A stretch of DNA of 33,018 nucleotides, taken from positions 1 through 33,018 of the forward strand of contig JAKPAM010000211.1 of assembly GCA_029779435.1 (NCBI GenBank), given 5' to 3'. The number at the start of each line of letters is the position of its first letter. Position 1 is the stretch's first letter. The notes under the pieces were generated by a model. That model did no database searches, was not told the origin of the DNA, and saw nothing but the letters and a program-made list of their open reading frames with translations. The DNA is from Pseudomonadota bacterium (lineage in GTDB: Bacteria > Pseudomonadota > Gammaproteobacteria > Burkholderiales > Burkholderiaceae_E). This document shows, piece by piece, positions 15,411-23,528 of this stretch. The translations under genes and the position numbers were made by a program.

Positions 15411-16412
15411 ATGACCGAGTTCGAACTGATCCGGCGGTATTTCGACCGCAGGCCGTCGCGCCGTGCCGACCTGGGTATCGGCGACGACTGCGCATTGCTG
15501 CGTCCCGCGAGCCAGGATCCGATGGCGGGGCGGGCAACGCCGCGGGCATCGGCCGATCGCCTGCGCAATGCCGGCTTCGCGGTCTCGACCGACATGCTGG
15601 TGGCCGGGCGGCATTTCTTCGAGGACGTCGCGCCCGACGCGCTCGGCCACAAGGCGCTCGCGGTCAACCTGTCGGACCTGGCGGCCATGGGGGCGCGGCC
15701 CCGGGCGTTCACGCTGGCGCTGGCGTTGCCGGCGGTCGACGAGGCGTGGCTCGACGCATTCGCGCGGGGGATGTTCGCGCTCGCGGATCGCTATGACTGC
15801 GAACTGATCGGCGGCGACACGACGCGCGGCCCGTTGAACGTCTGCGTGACGGTCTTCGGTGATTGCGACGTCGAAACGGCGCTGCGGCGCGACCGGGCCG
15901 AGCCCGGCGACGACGTGTGGGTCAGCGGACCGCTCGGGTTGGCCGCCTATGCGGTGCGCGAGCGCCTGGCGGGGCGCAGGCTGCCCGACGACCATCCCGC
16001 GGTGCTCGCGCTGGAGCGGCCGCAGCCGCGCGTCGAACTGGGCCTGCTGCTGCGTCATTGGGCCAGCTCTGCGATCGACATATCCGATGGATTGATCGGT
16101 GATCTCGGCCATGTGGCGGATCGCTCCCGGGTCGGGATCGATGTCGAATGGGCCCGGATGCCGGTGCCCGAGGCCCTGTGGGATCTGCCGGCGCCCGACG
16201 TTCGCGCGCTGGTGCTGGGCGGGGGCGACGACTATGAGCTGGCGTTCACGTCGGCCAGCGTCAATCGCGGCGCGATCGAGGCGCTGCGCGCGCAATCCGG
16301 GCTGCCGCTGGCTCGAGTGGGGACGGTGCGCAGCGGAAGTGGCGTGACGATTTTGGATGCCAAACTTCAGGTGCTGGACGATGCGATCCGAGCTTTCGAC
16401 CACTTCGCGTGA
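15411..16412 (+). CDS. thiL: Thiamine-monophosphate kinase
   Basis: 333 residues. ATP-dependent phosphorylation of thiamine monophosphate to the cofactor thiamine diphosphate. Family motifs: GIGDDCALL (near 24), STDMLVAGRHF, KALAVNLSDLAAMGA, GGDTTRGPLNVCVT, AIDISDGLIGDLGHVADRS and GGGDDYELAF, which together form the metal/ATP site of the PurM-like fold. A short Ala/Arg/Pro insert follows the first motif (about residues 28-48). ATG 15411 gives the canonical MTEFELIRRYF. The pgpA reading frame starts before its stop. Sits between nusB and pgpA as in many Gram-negative bacteria. Confidence 0.96.
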   Translation: MTEFELIRRYFDRRPSRRADLGIGDDCALLRPASQDPMAGRATPRASADRLRNAGFAVSTDMLVAGRHFFEDVAPDALGHKALAVNLSDLAAMGARPRAFTLALALPAVDEAWLDAFARGMFALADRYDCELIGGDTTRGPLNVCVTVFGDCDVETALRRDRAEPGDDVWVSGPLGLAAYAVRERLAGRRLPDDHPAVLALERPQPRVELGLLLRHWASSAIDISDGLIGDLGHVADRSRVGIDVEWARMPVPEALWDLPAPDVRALVLGGGDDYELAFTSASVNRGAIEALRAQSGLPLARVGTVRSGSGVTILDAKLQVLDDAIRAFDHFA

Positions 16413-16878
16413 ACCGCCCGATTTCGCGTTCATGCGCGCCAAGCTGTCGCGCTGGATCGCGTTCGGTGCCGGGGCGGGACTGTCGCGCGTGGGGCCGGGA
16501 ACGGTCGGCACGCTGGCCGCATGGGCGGCCTGGGCCTGGCTGCTGGCCCATTGGCGTTTCGAGATCCAGGCGCTGCTGGTCATCGTGGCATTCGGCGTCG
16601 GGGTCTTGGCCTGCCAGCGCGTCGCCGACGACCTGCGGATCAAGGATCACCCCTCGATCGTCTGGGACGAGATCGTGGCATTCTGGCTCGTGCTGATGGT
16701 GACGCCATCGACTTATGGCGCGCAGTTCGCCGCTTTCCTGCTCTTTCGGTTCTTCGACATCGTCAAGCCGCCGCCGATCCGCCAGATCGATGCGAACGTT
16801 CCCGGCGGCTTCGGCGTGATGCTCGATGACCTGGCGGCGGCTTTCGCGACGATCCTGGTGATGGCGATCCTGGCCTGA
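16381..16878 (+). CDS. pgpA: Phosphatidylglycerophosphatase A
   Basis: 165 residues from ATG 16381, overlapping thiL by 32 bases; an internal ATG at 16432 is the alternative but has no ribosome-binding sequence. Dephosphorylates phosphatidylglycerophosphate to phosphatidylglycerol at the inner membrane. Evidence: GLSRVGPGTVGTLAAW near residue 30, four hydrophobic segments, the active-site segment RIKDHPSIVWDE, and FDIVKPPPIRQID, all PgpA hallmarks. The order nusB-thiL-pgpA-pncC is conserved across many proteobacteria. Confidence 0.94.
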   Translation: MRSELSTTSREPPDFAFMRAKLSRWIAFGAGAGLSRVGPGTVGTLAAWAAWAWLLAHWRFEIQALLVIVAFGVGVLACQRVADDLRIKDHPSIVWDEIVAFWLVLMVTPSTYGAQFAAFLLFRFFDIVKPPPIRQIDANVPGGFGVMLDDLAAAFATILVMAILA

Positions 16879-16957
16879 ACAGGCCCATGTTGTCCGAGGG
16901 GGCGGCATCGCAAGGATTCGGCGATGCCGCAGACCCGCAAGCATACGGAGGGCGGTG

Positions 16958-17494
16958 ATGACGGAAGTCGGGGATCAACCGATCGATGGTGGCGCCGTGG
17001 TGGCGCAGGCCGTGGCGCTGGGGCGGGCGCTGGAGCGGATCGGCTGGATGGTGACGACGGCCGAATCGTGCACCGGCGGGATGATCGCGTGCGCGCTGAC
17101 CGAGGTCGGCGGATCGAGCGTCTGGTTCGAGCGCGGCTTCGTCACCTACAGCAACGACGCCAAGCAGGCGTGCCTGGGCGTGGCGTCGGCGACGCTGGCC
17201 GAGCACGGCGCCGTCAGCGAGGAAACCGCGCGGCAGATGGCGCGGGGCGCGTTGGCGCACAGCCGGGCCCAGTTGGCGTTGTCGGTGACCGGCATTGCCG
17301 GACCAGGCGGAGCAGTCGATGGCAAACCCGTCGGTACCGTGTGTTTCGGCTGGGCCACGGCGACGCGCGTCGAAAGCCGGACCCGATGCTTCGAAGGGGA
17401 CCGGGCGGCCGTTCGGGCCCAGGCGGCGCTGTACGCGTTGCGCGAAGCGTTGCGGCTGCTCGATTCGAGCGGTGCGACGACCGCGTTGGCCTAG
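16958..17494 (+). CDS. pncC: Nicotinamide-nucleotide amidohydrolase (CinA C-terminal family)
   Basis: 178 residues; stand-alone CinA C-terminal domain that deamidates NMN to nicotinate mononucleotide, recycling the by-product of NAD-dependent DNA ligase. Motifs: TTAESCTGGMIACALT with the catalytic Ser region, FERGFVTYSNDAKQACLGV, VSEETARQMARGAL, and SVTGIAGPGGAVDGKPVGTVCFGW. GGAGG at 16947-16951 is six bases before the ATG at 16958 but only three before a GTG at 16955, so the ATG is preferred. Last gene of the ribBA-to-pncC run; recA follows after a regulated gap. Confidence 0.95.
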   Translation: MTEVGDQPIDGGAVVAQAVALGRALERIGWMVTTAESCTGGMIACALTEVGGSSVWFERGFVTYSNDAKQACLGVASATLAEHGAVSEETARQMARGALAHSRAQLALSVTGIAGPGGAVDGKPVGTVCFGWATATRVESRTRCFEGDRAAVRAQAALYALREALRLLDSSGATTALA

Positions 17495-17543
17495 GGCAGG
17501 CTCGATAAGGGAGTGAACAGGCCCCGGGGCTCGGACGATCGCC

Positions 17544-17575
17544 GCGCGTCTTAGGGACGCGCTGATCCATTCGAC
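17544..17575. repeat. Second copy of the dispersed repeat
   Basis: GCGCGTC (17544-17550) and GACGCGC (17556-17562) flank TTAGG as a small hairpin, and 17560-17575 repeats exactly the 16 bases at 3970-3985. In this copy CTTAGGG comes just before the 16-mer, whereas at the first locus it comes just after the hairpin, as if this copy were the junction of two head-to-tail units. Confidence 0.65.
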
Positions 17576-17614
17576 CCGGCCGCCGCATCCGTCCCTCGGG
17601 CGGTCCGCCACGTT

Positions 17615-17655
17615 GCCATTTGCGGTCAATAGCACCACTATTGACCGCAAACGGC
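17615..17655. repeat. Near-perfect inverted repeat before recA
   Basis: Arms TTTGCGGTCAATAG (17619-17632) and CTATTGACCGCAAA (17638-17651) are perfectly complementary around loop CACCA; past one A/C mismatch a GCC/GGC pair extends the stem. There is no T tract on either strand, so an operator, an element end or an RNA hairpin is more likely than a terminator. Confidence 0.85.
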
Positions 17656-17742
17656 GCCTTGCGGCCCATCCCGACGGACGGCGCGGGCGGCTCGGGCGAA
17701 TGGGTCAACGCGTTCCCGGCTTCGGACTGTTGTTTTATCCAG

Positions 17743-17770
17743 TTGACTGATTGTTTGTACAGTGTATTCG
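17743..17770 (+). promoter_or_regulatory. recA promoter with LexA (SOS) box
   Basis: CTGATTGTTTGTACAG at 17747-17762 fits CTG-N10-CAG, the LexA box of beta- and gammaproteobacteria. It overlaps a -35-like TTGACT (17743-17748) and the spacer to a -10-like TATTCG (17765-17770, spacing 16). LexA binding here would block RNA polymerase until DNA damage activates RecA. Confidence 0.85.
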
Positions 17771-17812
17771 TGAAATACTGGCTGCCATCAACGATCCCGT
17801 TCGGAGGGCAGC

Positions 17813-18889
17813 ATGGAAACCAAGGCAGGTACCGATAAAGTGGTGAAAATCGACGACGCCAAGAAGGGCGAACGCGCCAAGGCCTTGCAGGCGGCTCTCT
17901 CGCAGATCGAGAAGCAGTTCGGCAAGGGTTCGATCATGAAGATGGCCGACGGCGAGGTGGCCGAAGATCTCGAGGTCGTGTCGACCGGCTCGCTGGGCCT
18001 GGACGTCGCGCTGGGGGTCGGTGGCTTGCCCCGGGGGCGCGTCATCGAGATCTATGGTCCTGAATCCTCGGGCAAGACGACGCTGACGCTGCAGGTCATC
18101 GCCGAAATGCAGAAGCTCAATGGCACCTGCGCGTTCATCGATGCCGAGCACGCGCTCGACGTCCAATACGCGCAGAAGCTCGGCGTACGGCTCGAAGACC
18201 TGCTGATCTCGCAGCCGGATACCGGCGAGCAGGCGCTTGAGATCGCCGATTCGCTGGTGCGTTCCGGCTCGGTCGACCTGATCGTCATCGACTCGGTGGC
18301 GGCCCTGACGCCCAAGGCCGAGATCGAGGGGGAGATGGGCGATTCGCTGCCGGGCCTGCAGGCACGCCTGATGTCCCAGGCCCTGCGCAAGCTGACCGGC
18401 ACGATCAAGCGGACCAACAGCATGGTCATCTTCATCAACCAGATCCGGATGAAGATCGGCGTCATGTTCGGCAACCCCGAGACCACGACCGGCGGCAATG
18501 CGCTGAAGTTCTATTCGTCGGTTCGTCTCGACATCCGTCGCACCGGTTCGATCAAGAAGGGCGAAGAGGTCGTCGGGTCCGAGACCAAGGTCAAGGTCGT
18601 CAAGAACAAGGTCGCGCCGCCGTTCAAGCAGGCCAACTTCGACATCCTCTACGGCACCGGCATCTCGCGCGAGGGCGAGATCATCGACCTGGGGGCCGAC
18701 CTGGGCATCGTCGAGAAATCCGGCGCCTGGTACAGCTACAACGGCGAGCGGCTCGGTCAGGGCAAGGACAACGTCCGGGAATTCCTCAAAGAGAACACGG
18801 CGCTGGCCCTCGAGATCGAGAACCGGATCCGCGATCATTATGGTGTGGCATCGCGCGGCGTGGATGGCAATGAGGAAGCCGCCGCCTGA
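17813..18889 (+). CDS. recA: Recombinase A
   Basis: 358 residues. ATP-dependent strand-exchange protein and LexA co-protease. Walker [11 protein letters not shown] near residue 82, [31 protein letters not shown] (Walker B and L1 loop), [38 protein letters not shown] (L2 loop) and [19 protein letters not shown]; the tail is acidic and Ala-rich (GNEEAAA), as usual. ATG 17813 with GGAGGG just before it. Controlled by the LexA box 50 bases upstream. A strong hairpin follows 17 bases after the stop. Confidence 0.99.
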   Translation: METKAGTDKVVKIDDAKKGERAKALQAALSQIEKQFGKGSIMKMADGEVAEDLEVVSTGSLGLDVALGVGGLPRGRVIEIYGPESSGKTTLTLQVIAEMQKLNGTCAFIDAEHALDVQYAQKLGVRLEDLLISQPDTGEQALEIADSLVRSGSVDLIVIDSVAALTPKAEIEGEMGDSLPGLQARLMSQALRKLTGTIKRTNSMVIFINQIRMKIGVMFGNPETTTGGNALKFYSSVRLDIRRTGSIKKGEEVVGSETKVKVVKNKVAPPFKQANFDILYGTGISREGEIIDLGADLGIVEKSGAWYSYNGERLGQGKDNVREFLKENTALALEIENRIRDHYGVASRGVDGNEEAAA

Positions 18890-19658
18890 GCACCAGCCAG
18901 AGCGCGGACCTCGCCCATCAGGGCGAGGTCAGGCGGGGCAAACCGATTCTGGCGCCGAAGGTGCCTCCGTCTCGTGGCGAGAAAGCTCCCGCCTTCAAGC
19001 GGGAGCGACTCACGAAGCGAAGCTTGCCCGCTGGCTGCCGTCCGACCTGCAGGCGCTGGCGGCTGGTCGGGAGCGTCCGCGTCGATCGTTCGCGATCGGG
19101 GCTCATCATGGTGACGCGGACGGCGAGAAGAACGAAGGCGACAGGGACGACAAGGACGTTGGTGATGACGGCAATGGCAGGCGTGCCGGACAGGCCGAAG
19201 GCCGCGGCCGCGCGCAACGTCCGGTCCTGTCGTTGAGGGGGCGAGCCCTCCGGTTCCTGTCCCAGCGGGAACACAGCCGCTTCGAACTGGCACGCAAGCT
19301 CGAGCGGTTCGAACCCGATACCGACGTCATCGCCGGTCTGCTCGATGCGCTCGAGCGGGAAGGCTGGCTATCGTCCGAACGATTCGTCGAGAGCCTGCTG
19401 CATCGCCGCTCGCAAGGGTTCGGTTTGCGGCGTATCCGGCAGGAACTGGCCGAACATCGGCTCGATGGAGATGAAGTCGAGGCATCGCTGGCCGCGTTGC
19501 GCGAATCCGAATTCGAGCGTGCGCATGCACTGTGGTTGCGGCGGTTCGGCTCGGCGCCCGGCGACCTGAAGGAGCGGGCGCGCCAGCATCGCTATCTGGC
19601 CGCGCGCGGCTTTGGCAACGACGTCATCGCGAAAGTGCTTCGCTCTGATACACTTTGA
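18870..19658 (+). CDS. recX: RecX-family regulator of RecA (start uncertain)
   Basis: RecX binds RecA filaments and limits their growth. The conserved all-helical repeats run from about 19233: [59 protein letters not shown] and [22 protein letters not shown]. The frame is open far upstream, but its only ATGs (18840, 18864, 18870) lie inside the recA end; no ATG or GTG occurs later, and the sole later candidate is a TTG at 19233 without a ribosome-binding site. Codon third positions between 18890 and about 19080 look unlike the rest of the window and two hairpins lie there, so that part may be untranslated. The coordinates give the widest reasonable frame; a 141-residue protein from 19233 is equally possible. 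Confidence 0.75.
   Translation: MRKPPPEHQPERGPRPSGRGQAGQTDSGAEGASVSWRESSRLQAGATHEAKLARWLPSDLQALAAGRERPRRSFAIGAHHGDADGEKNEGDRDDKDVGDDGNGRRAGQAEGRGRAQRPVLSLRGRALRFLSQREHSRFELARKLERFEPDTDVIAGLLDALEREGWLSSERFVESLLHRRSQGFGLRRIRQELAEHRLDGDEVEASLAALRESEFERAHALWLRRFGSAPGDLKERARQHRYLAARGFGNDVIAKVLRSDTL
18907..18930 (+). terminator. Hairpin after recA (possible partial terminator)
   Basis: Ten-base perfect arms GACCTCGCCC (18907-18916) and GGGCGAGGTC (18921-18930), loop ATCA, with no T tract. A second hairpin GCTCCCGC/GCGGGAGC lies at 18985-19006. Weak terminators that let through little recX message are known between recA and recX in other bacteria; the same role is inferred here. Confidence 0.6.
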
Positions 19659-19725
19659 GGCTCCGCCACATGCGGCGCGGCCGCCAATGTTGGCGGTCAG
19701 CAGGTCCCCGCTCGATCGCTTCAAC

Positions 19726-20295
19726 ATGCCGTTGCCGCCAGCCTCATCGTCGAGAAAGCTGCTGCATTCCCGTTCGATCGATGTGCAGGCTTACCAGCGC
19801 GACGATGGACTGGTCGATATCGAAGCGCACCTGACCGACATCAAACCCATCGACACGCCCCTGACGGCCGGCATCCGCTCGGCTGGCCAGCCGATTCACG
19901 ACCTATGGTTGAGATTGACGATCGATGATCGTTATCAGGTGGTGGATGTCCAAGCGCAGTCGGATGCCGTTCCGTACACCGGTTATTGCGATACGATCGC
20001 GCCGGCGTATCAAGCGTTGGTGGGCACCAATCTGCTCAAGGGATTCCGATCCGATGTCAAGGCACGGGTCGGCAATGCGCTGGGCTGCACCCACTTGTCC
20101 GAGTTGTCCGTCGTCGTACCGACCGTTGCTGTCCAGGCGATTGCCGGGGGCCAGTCGGCCGACGAACCTGATGTACGCCCGTTCCAGCTCGATCGATGCC
20201 ACGCGATGGCGTCCGATGGTCCTGGTGTCCTGCGTTACTACCCCAAGTGGTACCGAAAAAAACTTCCGGTGAGGCTATCAGATGAAAATCCATGA
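19726..20295 (+). CDS. DUF2889 family protein, function unknown
   Basis: 189 residues from ATG 19726. The start [21 protein letters not shown] fits the family opening; an ATG at 19687 is in frame but adds unconserved residues. Core motifs: [50 protein letters not shown] and [23 protein letters not shown]2889 proteins are widespread in proteobacteria, with no established role; they often sit between recX and sucCD in this group. The last 14 bases overlap the start of sucC, implying coupled translation. No signal peptide or membrane segment. Confidence 0.9.
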   Translation: MPLPPASSSRKLLHSRSIDVQAYQRDDGLVDIEAHLTDIKPIDTPLTAGIRSAGQPIHDLWLRLTIDDRYQVVDVQAQSDAVPYTGYCDTIAPAYQALVGTNLLKGFRSDVKARVGNALGCTHLSELSVVVPTVAVQAIAGGQSADEPDVRPFQLDRCHAMASDGPGVLRYYPKWYRKKLPVRLSDENP

Positions 20296-21454
20296 ATACC
20301 AGGGCAAAGAAATCCTGAAGCGTTACGGTGTGCCCGTCCCGCGAGGGATTCCCTGTCTGTCCGTGGACGAGGCGGTCCAGGCGGCCGGGAAGCTGGGCGG
20401 CCCGGTCTGGGTCGTCAAGGCCCAGATCCATGCCGGGGGGCGGGGCAAGGGCGGCGGCGTCAAGCTGGCCAAGTCGATCGACGAAGTGCGCAGCCAGGCG
20501 TCATCGATCCTGGGCATGATGCTGGTGACTCACCAGACGGGGCCCGAGGGCCAGAAGGTTCGCCGCCTGTTGATCGAAGAAGGCGCCGATATCCGCAAGG
20601 AGCTGTACGTCGGCGTCGTCATGGATCGCCTGAGCCAGCGGATCTGCGTGATGGCGTCGAGCGAAGGCGGCATGGACATCGAGGCCGTGGCCGAACATAC
20701 GCCCGAGAAGATCCACAAGGTGTTCTGCGACCCGGAAACCGGTTTGACCGATGCCGAGGCCGACGACCTGGCGACCAAGATCGGCGTGCCCGCTGCCAGC
20801 CTGCCGCAGGCGCGGGCGGCCCTGAAGGGCTTGTACAAGGCGTTCTACGAGACCGACGCGTCGCTGGCGGAGATCAATCCGCTGATCCTGACCGGCGACG
20901 GTCGCGTGGTGGCGCTGGACGCGAAGTTCAACTTCGATTCGAACGCGCTGTTCCGCCATCCGGACATCGTTGCGATGCGCGATTTCGACGAGGAAGACGC
21001 GGCCGAGGTCGAGGCGTCGAAATTCGACCTCGCCTACATCCAGCTCGACGGCAACATCGGCTGCCTGGTCAATGGCGCCGGTCTGGCGATGGCGACGATG
21101 GATACGATCAAGCTGTTCGGCGGCGAGCCCGCCAACTTCCTGGACGTCGGGGGAGGCGCCACGGCCGAGAAGGTCACCGAGGCGTTCAAGATCATGCTGC
21201 GCAGCCCGTCGTTGACGGCGATCCTCGTCAACATCTTCGGCGGCATCATGCGCTGCGACACGATCGCCGAGGGGGTGATCACCGCTTCGCGCGCGGTGTC
21301 GCTGAAAGTACCGCTGGTCGTCCGGATGAAGGGCACCAACGAACAACTGGGCAAGCAGATGCTCGCCGATTCCGGCCTGCCGATCATCTCGGCCGACACG
21401 ATGGCCGAGGCCGCCGAGAAGGTCGTCAAGGCCGCCGCCGGCCAAGCCGTCTGA
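20282..21454 (+). CDS. sucC: Succinyl-CoA synthetase, beta subunit
   Basis: 390 residues. With SucD it interconverts succinyl-CoA and succinate with substrate-level ATP or GTP formation in the TCA cycle. ATP-grasp N-terminus [40 protein letters not shown] (nucleotide lid), [27 protein letters not shown] (metal ligands), and the C-terminal [13 protein letters not shown] and [12 protein letters not shown] of the subunit interface. The ATG lies within the end of the DUF2889 gene. sucD follows after 34 bases. Confidence 0.98.
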   Translation: MKIHEYQGKEILKRYGVPVPRGIPCLSVDEAVQAAGKLGGPVWVVKAQIHAGGRGKGGGVKLAKSIDEVRSQASSILGMMLVTHQTGPEGQKVRRLLIEEGADIRKELYVGVVMDRLSQRICVMASSEGGMDIEAVAEHTPEKIHKVFCDPETGLTDAEADDLATKIGVPAASLPQARAALKGLYKAFYETDASLAEINPLILTGDGRVVALDAKFNFDSNALFRHPDIVAMRDFDEEDAAEVEASKFDLAYIQLDGNIGCLVNGAGLAMATMDTIKLFGGEPANFLDVGGGATAEKVTEAFKIMLRSPSLTAILVNIFGGIMRCDTIAEGVITASRAVSLKVPLVVRMKGTNEQLGKQMLADSGLPIISADTMAEAAEKVVKAAAGQAV

Positions 21455-21488
21455 TCCCACCCGCGACTTCCACGACAGGAATCCAATC

Positions 21489-22370
21489 ATGAGCATTCTG
21501 ATCGACAAGAACACCCGGGTGATCACGCAGGGCATCACCGGCAAGACCGGGCAATTCCACACGCGCATGTGCCGCGAATACGCGAACGGCAAGGAGTGCT
21601 TCGTCGCTGGTGTGAATCCCAAGCGCGCGGGCGAGACCTTCGATGGCGTGCCGATCTACGCGTCGGTCAAGGAGGCCAAGAGCGAGACCGGCGCCAACGT
21701 GTCCGTCATCTACGTGCCGCCGGCGGGTGCCGCCGATGCGATCTGGGAGGCGGTCGATGCCGACCTGGACCTGGTGGTCTGCATCACCGAGGGCATCCCG
21801 GTGCGGGACATGATGGTCGTGCGCGACCGGATGCGCAAACAGAACAAGAGGACGCTGCTGCTCGGACCCAACTGCCCCGGCCTGATCACACCGGACCAGA
21901 TCAAGATCGGCATCATGCCCGGGCACATCCATCGCGCCGGCCGCATCGGGATCGTGTCGCGCTCGGGCACGCTGACGTACGAGGCGGTCGGGCAGGTGAC
22001 GGATCTGGGGCTCGGACAGTCGACGGCCGTCGGGATCGGCGGTGATCCCATCAACGGCCTGAAGCACATCGACGTGCTCCAGATGTTCAACGATGATCCG
22101 GGCACCGATGCGGTCATCATGATCGGCGAGATCGGCGGCCCCGACGAGGTCAATGCCGCGCGCTGGGCCAAGGACAACATGAAGAAGCCGATCATCGGCT
22201 TCATCGCCGGTGTCACCGCGCCTGCGGGCAAGCGCATGGGGCATGCCGGCGCGTTGATCTCCGGAGGAGCCGATACGGCCGATGCCAAGCTCGAGGTGAT
22301 GGAGGCGTGCGGTATCAAGACGACTCGCAACCCGTCGGAAATGGGCAAGCTGCTCAAGAGCGTGCTCTGA
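21489..22370 (+). CDS. sucD: Succinyl-CoA synthetase, alpha subunit
   Basis: 293 residues. Carries the phospho-histidine relay: the active-site His is in KRMGHAGALISGG near residue 247. N-terminal CoA-binding Rossmann domain: SILIDKNTRVITQGITGKTG and CFVAGVNPKRAGE; then LLGPNCPGLITPDQIKIGIMPG and GRIGIVSRSGTLTYEA. Length and order are normal. ATG 21489 is preceded by ACAGGAATCC. A strong terminator at 22465-22494 closes the unit. Confidence 0.98.
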   Translation: MSILIDKNTRVITQGITGKTGQFHTRMCREYANGKECFVAGVNPKRAGETFDGVPIYASVKEAKSETGANVSVIYVPPAGAADAIWEAVDADLDLVVCITEGIPVRDMMVVRDRMRKQNKRTLLLGPNCPGLITPDQIKIGIMPGHIHRAGRIGIVSRSGTLTYEAVGQVTDLGLGQSTAVGIGGDPINGLKHIDVLQMFNDDPGTDAVIMIGEIGGPDEVNAARWAKDNMKKPIIGFIAGVTAPAGKRMGHAGALISGGADTADAKLEVMEACGIKTTRNPSEMGKLLKSVL

Positions 22371-22464
22371 CGAGCCGGCCGGCCGCGTCGAACGACACGG
22401 CTGCGGCGCGGCGGCGACGGTCCTTCCCAGGGGCCGCGCCCTCTGCGCGTCGGCGCGACCTGAC

Positions 22465-22494
22465 AGGGGCCGGATGACCGGCCCCTTCGTTTTT
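22465..22494 (+). terminator. Rho-independent terminator after sucD
   Basis: Arms AGGGGCCGG (22465-22473) and CCGGCCCCT (22478-22486), loop ATGA, followed by TCG and a TTTTT run. Confidence 0.88.
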
Positions 22495-22558
22495 GAACTG
22501 ATCCACGCCGCCGCGACTGTCAGGATTCGCCGGAACCTGCTTCAATTGAAGTAGCATT

Positions 22559-22593
22559 GGGGTTCGCATCGAAAACTTCGATGCAAATTCCCC
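22559..22593 (+). promoter_or_regulatory. Hairpin in the terC leader
   Basis: Perfect arms GCATCGAA (22566-22573) and TTCGATGC (22577-22584), with outer GGGG (22559-22562) pairing CCCC (22590-22593) around a small internal loop. It ends 75 bases before the chosen terC ATG. TerC-family genes are often preceded by the manganese yybP-ykoY riboswitch, but its conserved blocks were not recognised here. Could be a regulatory RNA hairpin or an operator. Confidence 0.55.
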
Positions 22594-22667
22594 TTTCACC
22601 TGGCCAATCGGCGTCTGATGCGGCGTTCGCGCGCGCCAGCGACCCGTACCAACGGATCAAGATCATC

Positions 22668-23381
22668 ATGGAATTCGGATCAGCAGAATTTTGGGTAGCC
22701 CTGGGCAAGATCATCTGGATCAACATCCTGTTGTCTGGTGACAATGCCGTCGTCATCGCGCTGGCGGCGCGCGGGTTGCCGGCCAAGCAGCAGAAACAGG
22801 CGATCGCGATCGGCTCCGGTGCCGCGGTCGTCATGCGGATCGTGTTGACGATCGTCGCAGTCCAGTTGCTGACGCTGCCTTGGTTGAAGGTCATCGGCGC
22901 GTTGCTGCTGATCTATATCGGCGTATCGCTGCTGATGCCCGAAGGAGAGGACCACGGCGGCGGCAAGCAGGGCAACTCGGGGATGGTGGCCGCGGTGCGG
23001 ACCATCCTGATCGCCGATCTGGTGATGAGCCTGGACAACGTGCTGGCGGTCGCCGCGGCGGCCAACGGCAACATGACGCTGTTGATCGTCGGCTTGGCCA
23101 TCAGCATCCCGCTGGTCATCTTCGGCAGTACGCTGCTGCTGAAGGTCATCGAGCGTGCGCCGATCATCGTATGGCTCGGTGCGGCGCTGCTCGGTTACAT
23201 CGCCGGCGAAATCTTCGTGACCGACCCGGCCACGCACGCGACGGTGACCGAACTCGCCGCGTCGTACGGCTTGTCGGAGTCCGCGCTGCACCACCTGGCC
23301 GGGGCGATCGGTGCCGTCGTCGTGCTGTTGATCGCCAAGGTGCTCCAGATGCGTCATGCGGCCAAGTCCGCGCACGCGTAA
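22668..23381 (+). CDS. TerC family integral membrane protein (probable metal exporter)
   Basis: 237 residues from ATG 22668 (MEFGSAEFWVALGKIIWINI), matching the family start; the open frame extends upstream to a TTG at 22557 that lies in the leader hairpin and is not favoured. Seven or so hydrophobic helices with the two family motifs containing paired acidic residues: NILLSGDNAVVIALAARGLP and LIADLVMSLDNVLAVAAAANG. TerC/Alx/YkoY members export manganese; some were named for tellurite resistance. The gene has its own leader after the sucD terminator and a strong terminator after it, so it is monocistronic. The ribosome-binding site is weak. Confidence 0.92.
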   Translation: MEFGSAEFWVALGKIIWINILLSGDNAVVIALAARGLPAKQQKQAIAIGSGAAVVMRIVLTIVAVQLLTLPWLKVIGALLLIYIGVSLLMPEGEDHGGGKQGNSGMVAAVRTILIADLVMSLDNVLAVAAAANGNMTLLIVGLAISIPLVIFGSTLLLKVIERAPIIVWLGAALLGYIAGEIFVTDPATHATVTELAASYGLSESALHHLAGAIGAVVVLLIAKVLQMRHAAKSAHA

Positions 23382-23451
23382 GCGTCGCCGGCGGCCGGCG
23401 ATCGGGGGCCCACGCCTCTCGGCAGCCGTGTCCGGCGACGGGTGATTCCGT

Positions 23452-23487
23452 GCCCGGTCGACATCCGTCGGCCGGGCGCTTTTTTTT
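23452..23487 (+). terminator. Rho-independent terminator after terC
   Basis: Eleven-position stem GCCCGGTCGAC (23452-23462) with GTCGGCCGGGC (23467-23477), one G-T wobble, loop ATCC, then GC and eight T. Very strong; it separates terC from the signalling unit downstream. Confidence 0.93.
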
Positions 23488-23528
23488 GCAACAAGCTCCC
23501 GCCGCCTGGCGGAGTGGCCCGGCCGTTC

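Larger units (their letters stand above)
17495..17812. promoter_or_regulatory. Intergenic region upstream of recA
   Basis: These 318 bases carry no supported gene. They hold the second copy of the dispersed repeat (17544-17575), a near-perfect inverted repeat (17615-17655), the recA promoter with its LexA box (17743-17770), and the recA ribosome-binding site GGAGGG (17803-17808), each listed separately. Confidence 0.8.

Noticed and set aside
18961..19236. Alternative 91-residue frame between recA and recX, or a frameshift in recX
   Set aside because: The product is a basic low-complexity peptide; the recX core is intact in its own frame, so no frameshift is needed.
22495..22667. yybP-ykoY manganese riboswitch before terC
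   Set aside because: A hairpin is present, but the conserved blocks of this riboswitch were not seen.
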